NCBI RefSeq assembly: GCF_016598535.1
Contig: NZ_CP066779.1
Span: forward strand, 3,718,053-3,782,052
DNA from: Rhodococcus sp. P-2
GTDB lineage: Bacteria; Actinomycetota; Actinomycetes; Mycobacteriales; Mycobacteriaceae
DNA length: 64,000 nucleotides
Direction of reading: 5' to 3'
Part shown: positions 27,775 through 35,698 of the stretch, one piece after another
Position numbering within the stretch: the first letter of the stretch is position 1
Layout: each line of letters opens with the position of its first letter
Translations under genes and position numbers: made by a program
The notes under the pieces: model-generated
What the model saw: the letters and a program-made list of their open reading frames with translations, nothing else
Database searches by the model: none
What the model was told of the DNA's origin: nothing

Positions 27775-28665
27775 ATGGACTTCCGCCAACTCAAGTACTT
27801 CCTCGTCGTGAGCGAGGAACTGAGCTTCAGTCGCGCCGCCGAGCGCTGCTTCATCTCGCAGTCGGCGATCAGCCATCAGGTTGCACGGCTGGAGAAGGAG
27901 CTCGGGGCGACGCTCTTCGAACGCTCGACCCGAGCCGTCCGCCTGGCCCCGGCAGGATCGCGTCTGGTGCCCATCGCGCAGCAAGTCCTCAGCCTCGAAA
28001 CGATGGCGTACTCCGTCGCCCGCGACCCGCGCGCCCGGATCCGGATCACCGGAAACATGAGCTTCGCCGCTCAGACGCTGGACGCCATCGCACACGTGCG
28101 CGAACGTCACCCCGACCTGGACGTCGAGTTCGTCATCAAGAGTTTTGCCCACCGCATGGACGCCGTGGCCTCCGGCGACGCGGACATCGCACTGATTCGC
28201 GGCGGCGTCGACCGCCCGGGGCTCGAACCGCTGGACCTCGGCGTCGAGGACCTGCTGGTCGTCATGTCGAGCCGGCACCCCCTCGCCGGCCAGCAGAGCG
28301 TCGACCTCAACGACCTGGCTGCCTATCCCCTGCTCCTGCCGCCGCGCCAAAGCCAGGTGCTCATTCACAAGGTGGTCGAGGACGCGTTCCGCGAGATCGA
28401 TCGACGCGTACAACTGGGCCCTGCAATTCCGAGCGATCACACCGCCACGCTGGACGTGATCACCAACCCTCGCGCCTGGACCCTGCTGTATTCGATCACC
28501 GCCGGCGAATCTCCACGCGCCGGAATCAGTTTCATGCGAGAGTCGCACGGCCGCTTGCGAATTCCCGTCTCGGGGGTGACCCGTAGCGGCGCTACTCACT
28601 CCACCGAGTTCGCCGATCTGATTCAAGCACTCAAGGACGCCATGAACCCGTCTTTCACTGAGTGA
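27775..28665 (+). CDS. LysR-type transcriptional regulator
   Basis: 296 residues. The helix-turn-helix is at the N-terminus (MDFRQLKYFLVVSEELSFSRAAERCFISQSAISHQVARLEKELG), followed by a substrate-binding-like domain. It is divergent from ndh with a 123-bp gap and lies upstream of the aldehyde dehydrogenase and MFS genes on the same strand. It could regulate either. The last codons (SFTE, stop) overlap a 17-bp palindrome shared with the pobA promoter. Effector unknown. Confidence 0.87.
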   Translation: MDFRQLKYFLVVSEELSFSRAAERCFISQSAISHQVARLEKELGATLFERSTRAVRLAPAGSRLVPIAQQVLSLETMAYSVARDPRARIRITGNMSFAAQTLDAIAHVRERHPDLDVEFVIKSFAHRMDAVASGDADIALIRGGVDRPGLEPLDLGVEDLLVVMSSRHPLAGQQSVDLNDLAAYPLLLPPRQSQVLIHKVVEDAFREIDRRVQLGPAIPSDHTATLDVITNPRAWTLLYSITAGESPRAGISFMRESHGRLRIPVSGVTRSGATHSTEFADLIQALKDAMNPSFTE

Positions 28666-28668
28666 AAG
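28652..28668. promoter_or_regulatory. Operator palindrome upstream of the aldehyde dehydrogenase gene
   Basis: CTTTCACT-G-AGTGAAAG is a perfect 17-bp palindrome that overlaps the LysR stop codon and ends 89 bases before the dehydrogenase ATG. Its core equals the pobA palindrome on the opposite strand, implying one shared regulator (inference). Confidence 0.6.
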
Positions 28669-28757
28669 TGTGATGGCGGTCAGCCTCCTCACCGAGCAAC
28701 GTGGTGGGCAACCATGTGATGCGGCGCGCAGTTGCATCCCTTTATCGAGGAGCGGCC

Positions 28758-30221
28758 ATGACGAGTTTGCTGAACGAACCGGTGTGGGAATCGAAGATCT
28801 TCGACGGCGAATGGGTCCCGGGCAGCGCCGAAGATCGTTTGGTCGTCGAGCCGGCCACCGGCAAGCAGTTGACGACGGTCGGCATGGCAACTCCCGAAGA
28901 CGTGGCCGCCGCTGCAACAAAAGCTACTGCAGCTCAGAAGGGTTGGGCGGCACGCCCCTACACCGAACGGGCCGCCGTTCTACGCCGGGCCGGTCAACTG
29001 TTCGAGCAGTACTCCGACGAAATCGGCGAATGGGTGATCCGCGAGGCGGGCAGCATCCCCGCCAAGGCCGGGCTGGAAACACATACCGCTGCCGAAGAGT
29101 GCTACAACGCTGCGGCATTGGCCGCACACCCCGTCGGTGAGGTACTGCGCTCGGAGCAACCTCGGCTGAGCTTCTCTCGTCGCGTGCCGGTCGGAACCGT
29201 CGGCGTCATCGCACCGTTCAACTTCCCGATCATCCTGTCGATTCGTGCAGTCGCTCCCGCACTGGCGCTGGGCAATTCGGTAATCCTCAAGCCTGATCCG
29301 CGGACGGCGATCTGTGGCGGTGTGGTTCTTGCCCGCATCTTCGAAGAAGCCGGCTTGCCCGCCGGAGTGTTCAGCATGCTCCCGGGTGGCGCTGACGCCG
29401 GTGAGGCGCTCGTGGTTCATCCGAGCGTTCGCGTCATCGCATTCACCGGGTCGACACGCGCAGGACGCGCTGTCGGCGAACTGGCAGGTCGCCACCTCAA
29501 GCGCGCGCACCTGGAACTCGGCGGCAACAACGCGCTGATCGTCATGGATGACGTCGACCTCGAAAAAGCCGCATCTGTCGGCGCTTTCGGCTCGTTCATG
29601 CACCAGGGGCAGATCTGCATGACCACCGGCCGTCAACTGGTGCACGAAAGTATTGCCGCCGACTACACCGCACTCCTTGCCGAACACGCCGACAAGCTTC
29701 CGGTAGGTGACCCGTTCACCGGTCAGGTGGCACTCGGTCCCATCATCGACGCCAAGCAACGCGACCACATCCACTCGCTGGTCACCGGAAGCATCGCGGC
29801 CGGAGCGAAACTGGCTGCCGGTGGCACCTACGAGGATCTCTTCTACCGGCCCACCGTGCTGGCCGACACCCCGCTCACCGCGCCGGCCTTCGCCGACGAG
29901 GTCTTCGGGCCGGTCGCGCCGGTGACCTCGTTCGCCACCGTCGAACAAGCCGTCGCCATAGCCAACGATTCCGAGTACGGATTGTCGCTGGGCATTCTCA
30001 CCTCCGATGCCATGCGCGGACTCGAGCTCGCTCAACAGATCCCCACCGGCCTGGTACACATCAACGACCAGACTGTCGGCGACGAAGCCGTCATCCCGTT
30101 CGGCGGCATGGCGTCTTCCGGTAACGGTGGCCGCGTCGGCGGCATCGGCGCAAACCTCGATGCCTTCACCGAAACACAGTGGGTGACCGCGCAGAGCGCA
30201 CTCCCGGTCTACCCCTTCTAG
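28758..30221 (+). CDS. Aldehyde dehydrogenase, benzaldehyde/vanillin type
   Basis: 487 residues from the ATG at 28758, preceded by GAGGAG; the longer reading from 28701 has no such site. The catalytic cysteine lies in GQICMTTGR and the general base in LELGGNN. The NAD-binding region is APFNFPIILSIRAVAPALALGNSVILKPDPRT. The sequence style and length suit aromatic aldehyde dehydrogenases (benzaldehyde, vanillin or 4-hydroxybenzaldehyde). Its product could be 4-hydroxybenzoate, the PobA substrate, and both genes carry the same upstream palindrome. The specific substrate is inference. Confidence 0.85.
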   Translation: MTSLLNEPVWESKIFDGEWVPGSAEDRLVVEPATGKQLTTVGMATPEDVAAAATKATAAQKGWAARPYTERAAVLRRAGQLFEQYSDEIGEWVIREAGSIPAKAGLETHTAAEECYNAAALAAHPVGEVLRSEQPRLSFSRRVPVGTVGVIAPFNFPIILSIRAVAPALALGNSVILKPDPRTAICGGVVLARIFEEAGLPAGVFSMLPGGADAGEALVVHPSVRVIAFTGSTRAGRAVGELAGRHLKRAHLELGGNNALIVMDDVDLEKAASVGAFGSFMHQGQICMTTGRQLVHESIAADYTALLAEHADKLPVGDPFTGQVALGPIIDAKQRDHIHSLVTGSIAAGAKLAAGGTYEDLFYRPTVLADTPLTAPAFADEVFGPVAPVTSFATVEQAVAIANDSEYGLSLGILTSDAMRGLELAQQIPTGLVHINDQTVGDEAVIPFGGMASSGNGGRVGGIGANLDAFTETQWVTAQSALPVYPF

Positions 30222-30284
30222 TCCGAGACTCACCGAACTGGCCCGAACTACACCAAGCACGCTTCAGGGGCTCACTGACCAGCA

Positions 30285-30351
30285 TTGACGGGATCGATCT
30301 CGCGGACTTACCATCCAGAGAAAATTACTTCGCCACATTAAGCATTTTCTC
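30285..30351 (+). promoter_or_regulatory. Promoter and leader hairpin of the MFS gene
   Basis: TTGACG (30285-30290) and TTACCA (30308-30313) have 17-base spacing. Just downstream, GAGAAAAT (30318-30325) can pair with ATTTTCTC (30344-30351), putting a weak AT-rich hairpin in the leader before the TTG start. Confidence 0.35.
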
Positions 30352-30375
30352 TTGTAATTCCCGAGAAGGACCCCC

Positions 30376-31881
30376 TTGACGAATTCAGTGACGACCGACA
30401 GTGCTGCGCAGCCAACCGTCTGCGACACCCCGGATACATCAGTCGTAGTATCACCGCGCCGCGAGGCCGTCATCATCGCGGCCCTCAGCCTGGCCGCGAT
30501 GATCGTCTCGATGATGCAGACGTTGCCCGTTCCGATTTTGGGACGCATTCAGTCCGATCTGGGCGCATCCTCGGCCGGTATCAGCTGGGTGACCACGGCG
30601 ACCCTGCTGTCGGCGGCCGTCTTCACTCCCCTGCTCGGCCGCTACGGTGATCAGCACGGCAAGAAGCGCACGCTGGTGGGCGTTCTGATCGTCATGGTGA
30701 TCGGTTCTGTCGTGGCCGCACTGGCACACAATCTGCCGCTACTCGTTCTCGGACGCGTCCTGCAAGGAACGGCCACCGCCATCTTCCCGCTGGCTCTGTC
30801 GGTACTGCGCGAAGAGGTCCGCCCACACAAGCTTCCCGGCGCGATGGCCTTGGTCAGCGGAACCCTTGCCTTCGGCAGCGGCCTCGCCCTCGTGGCCACC
30901 GGGCTGCTCACATCGGCTCCGGATGCCGACTACCGCAACGCCTTCTGGATGGCGACCGGATTCGCGTTGCTTGCCCTCGTCGCGGTCATCACGCTGGTGC
31001 CCGCAACCAAACACAAGAGCGGCGGCCGCGTCGACGTCATAGGTGCACTGAGCCTGGGCGCTGCACTCCTTCTACTCCTGTTGTCGATTTCTCAAGGCCA
31101 CCAATGGGGTTGGTTCTCACCCTTGACCATCGGTGTTTTCCTTGCCTCGATCGTGATGTTCGCAGTGTGGGTCTGGATCGAGAAGATCGTCGACGAACCG
31201 CTGGTCGACATGCGGATGTTCGTCCACCGGCCCGTGATGATGGCGAACCTGGCCGGTGTCATGGTGGGCTTCGGGATGTTCGCCAACTTTCTCGGCATCT
31301 CCTACCTCGTGCAACTTCCGCGCTCTCTCACGGGATACGGATTCGACGCGAGCATTCTGCGCGCGTCGGTGGAATTCCTTCTGCCGGGAGCGATTGCCTC
31401 GCTGATCGCCGCACCGATCGCTGGGCGCCTCATCAGAGTGCGCGGACCACGCTTCGTTCTGGGACTCACTGCGATCTGTGGTGCGGTCCCGTTCGCCTGG
31501 CTCGCATACGACCACACGCATACCGCGTCCGTCATCGGTGCGGGCATCGTGATCGGCGCCGCCGTCAGCCTGGGTTACGCGGCCATGCCCGCCATCATCA
31601 TGTCGAGTGTTCCGCATCGCCAGAGTGGAATAGCCAACGGAATCAACTCGATCTCCCGTTCCACCGGTAGCGCCATGGGCAGTGCCGTGGTGACCACGAT
31701 TCTCGCCTCGATGACCATCGCCAACCTGCCCGAAGGCACACCCACGTTGCCCAGCGAGTCCGCCTTCACCGTCACGTTCGTCACCGCCGCAGTGGCCTTC
31801 GCCCTCGTCGGTTTGGTCGGCTGGCTGGGTCTGCGCCCCGTACCGTCCCCGGCCACCTCGGAACAATCTCCCGCTGCGTGA
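30376..31881 (+). CDS. MFS transporter, DHA2-like
   Basis: 501 residues starting at TTG (30376), with GAGAAGGA ending five bases before it; the next GTG is too far from that site. About 14 helices. It has the MFS loop motif GRYGDQHGKKRTLVG and helix-1 text MIVSMMQTLPVPILGRIQ. It follows the aromatic-type aldehyde dehydrogenase on the same strand and precedes two small A/B-barrel proteins. It may export a toxic aromatic intermediate or import a substrate; direction and substrate are unknown. Confidence 0.85.
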   Translation: MTNSVTTDSAAQPTVCDTPDTSVVVSPRREAVIIAALSLAAMIVSMMQTLPVPILGRIQSDLGASSAGISWVTTATLLSAAVFTPLLGRYGDQHGKKRTLVGVLIVMVIGSVVAALAHNLPLLVLGRVLQGTATAIFPLALSVLREEVRPHKLPGAMALVSGTLAFGSGLALVATGLLTSAPDADYRNAFWMATGFALLALVAVITLVPATKHKSGGRVDVIGALSLGAALLLLLLSISQGHQWGWFSPLTIGVFLASIVMFAVWVWIEKIVDEPLVDMRMFVHRPVMMANLAGVMVGFGMFANFLGISYLVQLPRSLTGYGFDASILRASVEFLLPGAIASLIAAPIAGRLIRVRGPRFVLGLTAICGAVPFAWLAYDHTHTASVIGAGIVIGAAVSLGYAAMPAIIMSSVPHRQSGIANGINSISRSTGSAMGSAVVTTILASMTIANLPEGTPTLPSESAFTVTFVTAAVAFALVGLVGWLGLRPVPSPATSEQSPAA

Positions 31882-31926
31882 GATCGAAAGTACCGCAGAG
31901 ACTTAAGCGCACCGTAGCCTGCGCAG

Positions 31927-32274
31927 ATGGCAGGTGAGACGCTCTACGTGGTCGATCGGATAGTCACGAAACCCGGGTGCGGGAAGAAGTTCGTCGACGA
32001 ATGGCGCACGGGCTACCTGCCCAACGCCGGCGGTCGAAACCTGACTCTCGACAATGTACTTGTCAGTCCGCCGCTGTGGTCCGAGGACGAGTCGAACGTC
32101 GTGACGATCACGTGGGCCGTCGAGGGTACCGCCGGTTGGTGGGCGATGACTCGTTCCAGTCGGGGCGACTCCGCCCTCGGACAATGGTGGGACGCAATGA
32201 ATCCGCTCATTGCCGAACGAACGCGCACCATGGCTGCCACTGCCGATGACGTCGAGAGTCTTGCCGATGTATAA
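31927..32274 (+). CDS. Small protein, probably dimeric alpha-beta barrel fold
   Basis: 115 residues. The alternating pattern (LYVVDRIVTKPGCGKKFVDEWRTGYLPNAGGR ... VTITWAVEGTAGWWAMTRS) suggests a ferredoxin-like dimeric alpha-beta barrel, a fold used for small aromatic and quinoid substrates. No catalytic residue can be named. Its end overlaps the next gene by 8 bp, so the two are coupled, and that neighbour is a clearer member of the same fold class. Confidence 0.6.
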   Translation: MAGETLYVVDRIVTKPGCGKKFVDEWRTGYLPNAGGRNLTLDNVLVSPPLWSEDESNVVTITWAVEGTAGWWAMTRSSRGDSALGQWWDAMNPLIAERTRTMAATADDVESLADV

Positions 32275-32938
32275 CGTCACACGGGTGGTCTTCACTGCCG
32301 ATGACACAGAATCGGACGGCTGGGCCGATGCGATGAACACCATTGCAGCAGCGGCGGAATCGTCGGGCGCAGTTCGCCATCTCGTCACCGCCACACTGCC
32401 CGGCGTCATCAACGGCGGAGATCTGATCGTGCATCTCCAGTTCGAGGACGAAGCTGCGTGGCAGGCCTCTCGAGGTGCCGTTGACGCCGGGCTTCACCAC
32501 GCCGCCGTCGGGCAAGTTCACGGCGCCGAGTACACGTCCGGGACCGCAGGTCGCTCGCGCGCCACCGGGCCGAACGGGGTGTACCGGGCGCTGCTGATCC
32601 GCGTCGCGCCCGATACTCCCGAGGACACGATCGAACGCTTCGAAAGCGACTTGCTGAAGATGCCCGGTCATATCTCCTCGATCGCGGCCTGGCGACTCAG
32701 TCGAGTGAGTGCGGCGACGGACGAGTGCCACGCATCCGACGAAGCACCGTGGACCCACGTGTGGGAGCAGGAATTCACCGACCTCGCGTCACTGCAGACC
32801 CAGTACCTCGACCATCCGATCCACTGGGGCGTCGTTGATCGATGGTTCGACCCCGAATGCACCGAAGTCATTGTGCGGGAGAGGGTCTGCCACACCTTCG
32901 GCAAACTGGGCGACGAAGTCCTACCGAGCGGCGGCTGA
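32267..32938 (+). CDS. Stress-responsive A/B barrel (Dabb)-like protein, two repeats
   Basis: 223 residues from the ATG at 32267, which overlaps the previous stop by 8 bp; the reading from 32210 is not needed. It has two similar halves. Each begins with a strand (YNVTRVVFTADD; VYRALLIRVAPDTPEDTIERFESDLLKMP), and the second half contains WTHVWEQEFTDLASLQTQYLDHPIHWGVVDRWFDPE, the hallmark of Dabb proteins. Together with the preceding gene it may act on the product of the dehydrogenase/MFS cluster. It overlaps the convergent esterase gene by 18 bp. Confidence 0.7.
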   Translation: MYNVTRVVFTADDTESDGWADAMNTIAAAAESSGAVRHLVTATLPGVINGGDLIVHLQFEDEAAWQASRGAVDAGLHHAAVGQVHGAEYTSGTAGRSRATGPNGVYRALLIRVAPDTPEDTIERFESDLLKMPGHISSIAAWRLSRVSAATDECHASDEAPWTHVWEQEFTDLASLQTQYLDHPIHWGVVDRWFDPECTEVIVRERVCHTFGKLGDEVLPSGG

Positions 32939-33850
32939 CGCCTCACGGATCATCGCCCAGGCTTTCCGGCGTGCCGGTTCTGTGAGTGACAACGACGGAA
33001 TGGTGAGGAATCCGTGAAACAGCCCGTCGAAGCGATGATGCTGCACGGGGACGCCGGCCGAGGCAAGCAGTTTCGCGTACTCGTCGCCGGACGAGCACGG
33101 CGGATCCAGCTCGGCTGTCAGAACGACGGCCGCTGGTAGATCGGCGAATGACTCTGCCCGAGTGGGTATTACCCGCACGTCATCTCGGCGTTCGGGGGCA
33201 TACTGGTCCCAGTACCACTTCATGGCCGTAGTCGTGTTGTAGTGATCGGTCCCGTAGCGGCGGTAGGACTCGGTGTCGAAATCGTCGTCGATCACGGGAT
33301 AGATGAGAACTTGCGCCGCGACCGCCGGGCCTCCACGATCGCGGGCTGCGATCGCAACTGTCGCAGCAAGATTGCCGCCCGCACTGTCGCCGGCAAGCAC
33401 GATCCGGTTCGGGTCTGCGCCGTAGTCTTGCGCGTGCTTCGCCGCCCACTCCAATGCGACATAGACGTCGTCGTGTGCTGCCGGCGCGGGATGCTCAGGG
33501 GCCAGACGATAGTCGACGGAGACCACCACGGCGCCGACACCTTCCGCCATGGATCGGCAGAATTCGTCATGGCTGTCCAGGTCACAGAACACGAAGCCTC
33601 CGCCATGAGCGAAGACGACCAGCGGCACAGCGTCGGAGGACGTGTGCGGGCGGTAGACGCGGATCGACAGATCTCCCCCGGGTCCGTCGATTGCGAGATC
33701 TTCGACCGCACGCATATCGGGAAGCCGTTCCAGCGGGGCTCGTCGATTTCGAAGCAGAGCGCGCAGCTCCGACGGCTCGAAGCTGGTGACGTCCGGGAAA
33801 GCAGCGTTGAGCGTGGCCAGCATCGTGATGACTTCCGCGTGAATTGTCAT
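32921..33850 (-). CDS. Alpha/beta hydrolase, hormone-sensitive-lipase type esterase
   Basis: 309 residues from the ATG at 33848-33850, which has AGGAG five bases upstream. HSL-family motifs are intact: the oxyanion HGGG (VVFAHGGGFVFC), nucleophile GDSAGGN, acid residue in ELDPPCSSGDEY and histidine in FDGLFHGF. It should be a cytosolic carboxylesterase acting on short acyl esters. No operon partner: the neighbouring gene on the 3' side converges and a terminator lies upstream. Substrate unknown. Confidence 0.88.
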   Translation of the reverse strand: MTIHAEVITMLATLNAAFPDVTSFEPSELRALLRNRRAPLERLPDMRAVEDLAIDGPGGDLSIRVYRPHTSSDAVPLVVFAHGGGFVFCDLDSHDEFCRSMAEGVGAVVVSVDYRLAPEHPAPAAHDDVYVALEWAAKHAQDYGADPNRIVLAGDSAGGNLAATVAIAARDRGGPAVAAQVLIYPVIDDDFDTESYRRYGTDHYNTTTAMKWYWDQYAPERRDDVRVIPTRAESFADLPAAVVLTAELDPPCSSGDEYAKLLASAGVPVQHHRFDGLFHGFLTIPSLSLTEPARRKAWAMIREASAAAR

Positions 33851-33940
33851 GTGCACTCCTGATCTCGGACGTCGGGCATCCGCCAAGGTAGATCGCCTGC
33901 GGTCGAGTGAGAACACACCTTCCCGATCAGTGGTCTGTTC

Positions 33941-33970
33941 GGTCGTGAGAAGTCGCGAGAAGTCGCGAGA
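33941..33970. repeat. Three tandem 10-bp units
   Basis: GGTCGTGAGA, AGTCGCGAGA and AGTCGCGAGA are adjacent, the last two identical. They lie between the esterase start and the terC terminator, with no gene over them. Confidence 0.6.
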
Positions 33971-33975
33971 AACGA

Positions 33976-34011
33976 AAAGGGAGACCACACCTCGTTGTGT
34001 GGTCTCCCTTT
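33976..34011 (-). terminator. Rho-independent terminator of terC
   Basis: A perfect 15-bp stem (33976-33990 with 33997-34011; arm AAAGGGAGACCACAC) and a 6-base loop lie 25 bases past the terC stop. On the minus strand the stem ends in TTT, followed by TCGTTTC. Confidence 0.8.
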
Positions 34012-34035
34012 CGATTCGGTTCAGCCGATCAGGCG

Positions 34036-35121
34036 TCAGCCCCTAGTGCGAGCATCGACCTTGTCGTCATCGTCGTCGCGCTCACCGGCCGCGAGCTCGA
34101 TTCCCGATTTCTCGCCGTCGGCGTCAGTGCCCGCCTTCTCGAGTTCCACCGGTGTGTCACCGGACGCAACCTCTTCGGCGTCAGGTTCCTCCGGTAGTGG
34201 TTTCTTGAGGCTCAGGATGATCGAGCCCGCCAACACCACGATGATCACTGCGAGGCTGACCAGCGAGGGGATCTCGGGGATCGACGTGCTGATCACCTTG
34301 TGGCTGGCCTGCATGATCAGCTTCACGCCGATGAAGGCGAGAATGATCGACAGACCCTTGGACAGGTAGTGGAACTTCTCGAGCAGACCCGAGAGCAGGA
34401 AGTACAGGGCACGCAGACCCAGGATCGCAAACGCGTTGCTGGAGTACACGATGAACGGATCGTCACTCACTGCGAGCACTGCCGGGACACTGTCGACTGC
34501 GAACACGAGGTCGGCGGCCTCGATGGCGACGACGACGGCGAACAGCGGTGTTGCGACGCGCTTTCCGGCTTCCTTGACGAAGAACTTGGTTCCTGCGTAT
34601 TCCTCGCGGACCGGCATGATCTTGCGCAGCAGGCGAACTGCCAGCGAGGTTCCCGGATCGAAGCTCTCGTCGTCGTCCTTGAGCAGCTTGTAAGCGCTGT
34701 AGAGCAGGATGGCGGCGAAGACGAACAGTACGGCCGTGAACTTGCTGACCACTGCAACGCCCGCGGCGAGGAAGATACCGCGGAAGATCAGGGCGCCGAT
34801 GACACCGAAGAACAACACGCGGTGCTGGTACTCACGGGGCACCTTGAAGTATCCGAAGATCAGGGCGAACACGAAGAGGTTGTCGACGGACAGACTCTTC
34901 TCCAACAGCCAGGCTGTTGTGAATTCGACGCCCGAGTTCACCCCCAAGGTCAGGGTGACGACCACCGCGAACACGAGAGACAAACCGACCCAGAGCGCAC
35001 TCCACCAGGCCGCTTCCTTGAAGCCGATGACGTGCGCGCCGCGGTGGGCGAGCAGGTCGATGAGCAACATGACGACGATGACTGCGGCGAACGCGGCCCA
35101 CGCCCACATGGGAACGTTCAT
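34036..35121 (-). CDS. TerC/Alx family integral membrane protein
   Basis: 361 residues from the ATG at 35119-35121. Nine or so helices. The TerC hallmarks are present: EKSLSVDNLFVFALIFGYFKVPREYQHRVLFFGVIGAL and AIEAADLVFAVDSVPAVLAVSDDPFIVYSSNAFAILGLRALYFLL, with the acidic residues thought to bind metal. The C-terminal tail is highly acidic (DDDDDK). Family members export manganese or take part in metal homeostasis and tellurite resistance. The start codon overlaps the stop of a 14-codon leader ORF, so translation is probably coupled. Confidence 0.9.
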   Translation of the reverse strand: MNVPMWAWAAFAAVIVVMLLIDLLAHRGAHVIGFKEAAWWSALWVGLSLVFAVVVTLTLGVNSGVEFTTAWLLEKSLSVDNLFVFALIFGYFKVPREYQHRVLFFGVIGALIFRGIFLAAGVAVVSKFTAVLFVFAAILLYSAYKLLKDDDESFDPGTSLAVRLLRKIMPVREEYAGTKFFVKEAGKRVATPLFAVVVAIEAADLVFAVDSVPAVLAVSDDPFIVYSSNAFAILGLRALYFLLSGLLEKFHYLSKGLSIILAFIGVKLIMQASHKVISTSIPEIPSLVSLAVIIVVLAGSIILSLKKPLPEEPDAEEVASGDTPVELEKAGTDADGEKSGIELAAGERDDDDDKVDARTRG

Positions 35122-35162
35122 CGCTGACCACCTACCCGAATGGCACTGATGACTGCGGTCAC
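35118..35162 (-). CDS. 14-codon leader ORF translationally coupled to terC
   Basis: GTG at 35160-35162 has AAGGAG six bases upstream, much stronger than the site before terC itself. It encodes 14 residues (MTAVISAIRVGGQR), and its TGA overlaps the terC ATG as ATGA. A six-base-pair hairpin (GACGGC/GCCGTC) lies just upstream of the Shine-Dalgarno. This has the form of a regulatory leader peptide or a ribosome-loading ORF. No known riboswitch class could be matched. That it is translated is inference. Confidence 0.5.
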   Translation of the reverse strand: MTAVISAIRVGGQR

Positions 35163-35346
35163 GGGGAGCTCCTTCACTGAGTTCGGACGGCCGTCTCGCC
35201 GTCTTCTCCAGTGTTCCTTGCCGACTTATCTCCATCCCGGTCGAAATATCGACGACTTTTGACCATAAAGTTGCCGAAACCCGGCAGTTTGGGCGGTTTG
35301 CAGCCGAAACCACTCTTGGAGGGCATCTTGTTCTAGCCTGGCAAGC

Positions 35347-35694
35347 ATGAGCACCTCGTTGTACTACTCCGCCGTCCGCACCACACCGCTGACCGACGAC
35401 GAGAAGGCCGAAGTCGACCGACTCATCGCCGTTCACAACGACGAATTTCCGTTCGACGCCGAGGTCCTCGACCTCTACCCGTCGGATATCCCCGACACTC
35501 TGCTCAACGGTTCGACGAAGATCTCGAGCGATCCGACCGAGGTGATCCCTTCGCTCGTCTACTGGTTCAACGCTCTGACCGAACTCCGGCGAGCGGTGCC
35601 AGACGCCGACTGGGACGTTTCACTCGACGACACCCCCGCCGATTGGGATGACAACTCCGGCTACTCGCTCCCCGGACTCGACGACATGCAGTAG
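35347..35694 (+). CDS. Hypothetical acidic protein
   Basis: 115 residues, strongly acidic, with no membrane helix or signal peptide and no cysteine. It begins MSTSLYYSAVRTTPLTDDEKAEVDRLI and ends in an Asp-rich tail (DWDDNSGYSLPGLDDMQ). The codon bias supports coding. It is divergent from terC and converges on a PucR-type regulator. The family is not recognised and no function can be suggested. Confidence 0.65.
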   Translation: MSTSLYYSAVRTTPLTDDEKAEVDRLIAVHNDEFPFDAEVLDLYPSDIPDTLLNGSTKISSDPTEVIPSLVYWFNALTELRRAVPDADWDVSLDDTPADWDDNSGYSLPGLDDMQ

Positions 35695-35698
35695 CGAG

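Noticed and set aside
26284-28920. An 878-residue protein extending ndh upstream
   Set aside because: The extra part is the antisense shadow of the LysR gene; the GTG at 27651 with GAGGAG is the proper start.
35122-35346. yybP-ykoY (Mn) riboswitch upstream of terC
   Set aside because: The conserved GGGGAGUA-type box and paired arms were not found; the region is explained better by the short leader ORF and a small hairpin.
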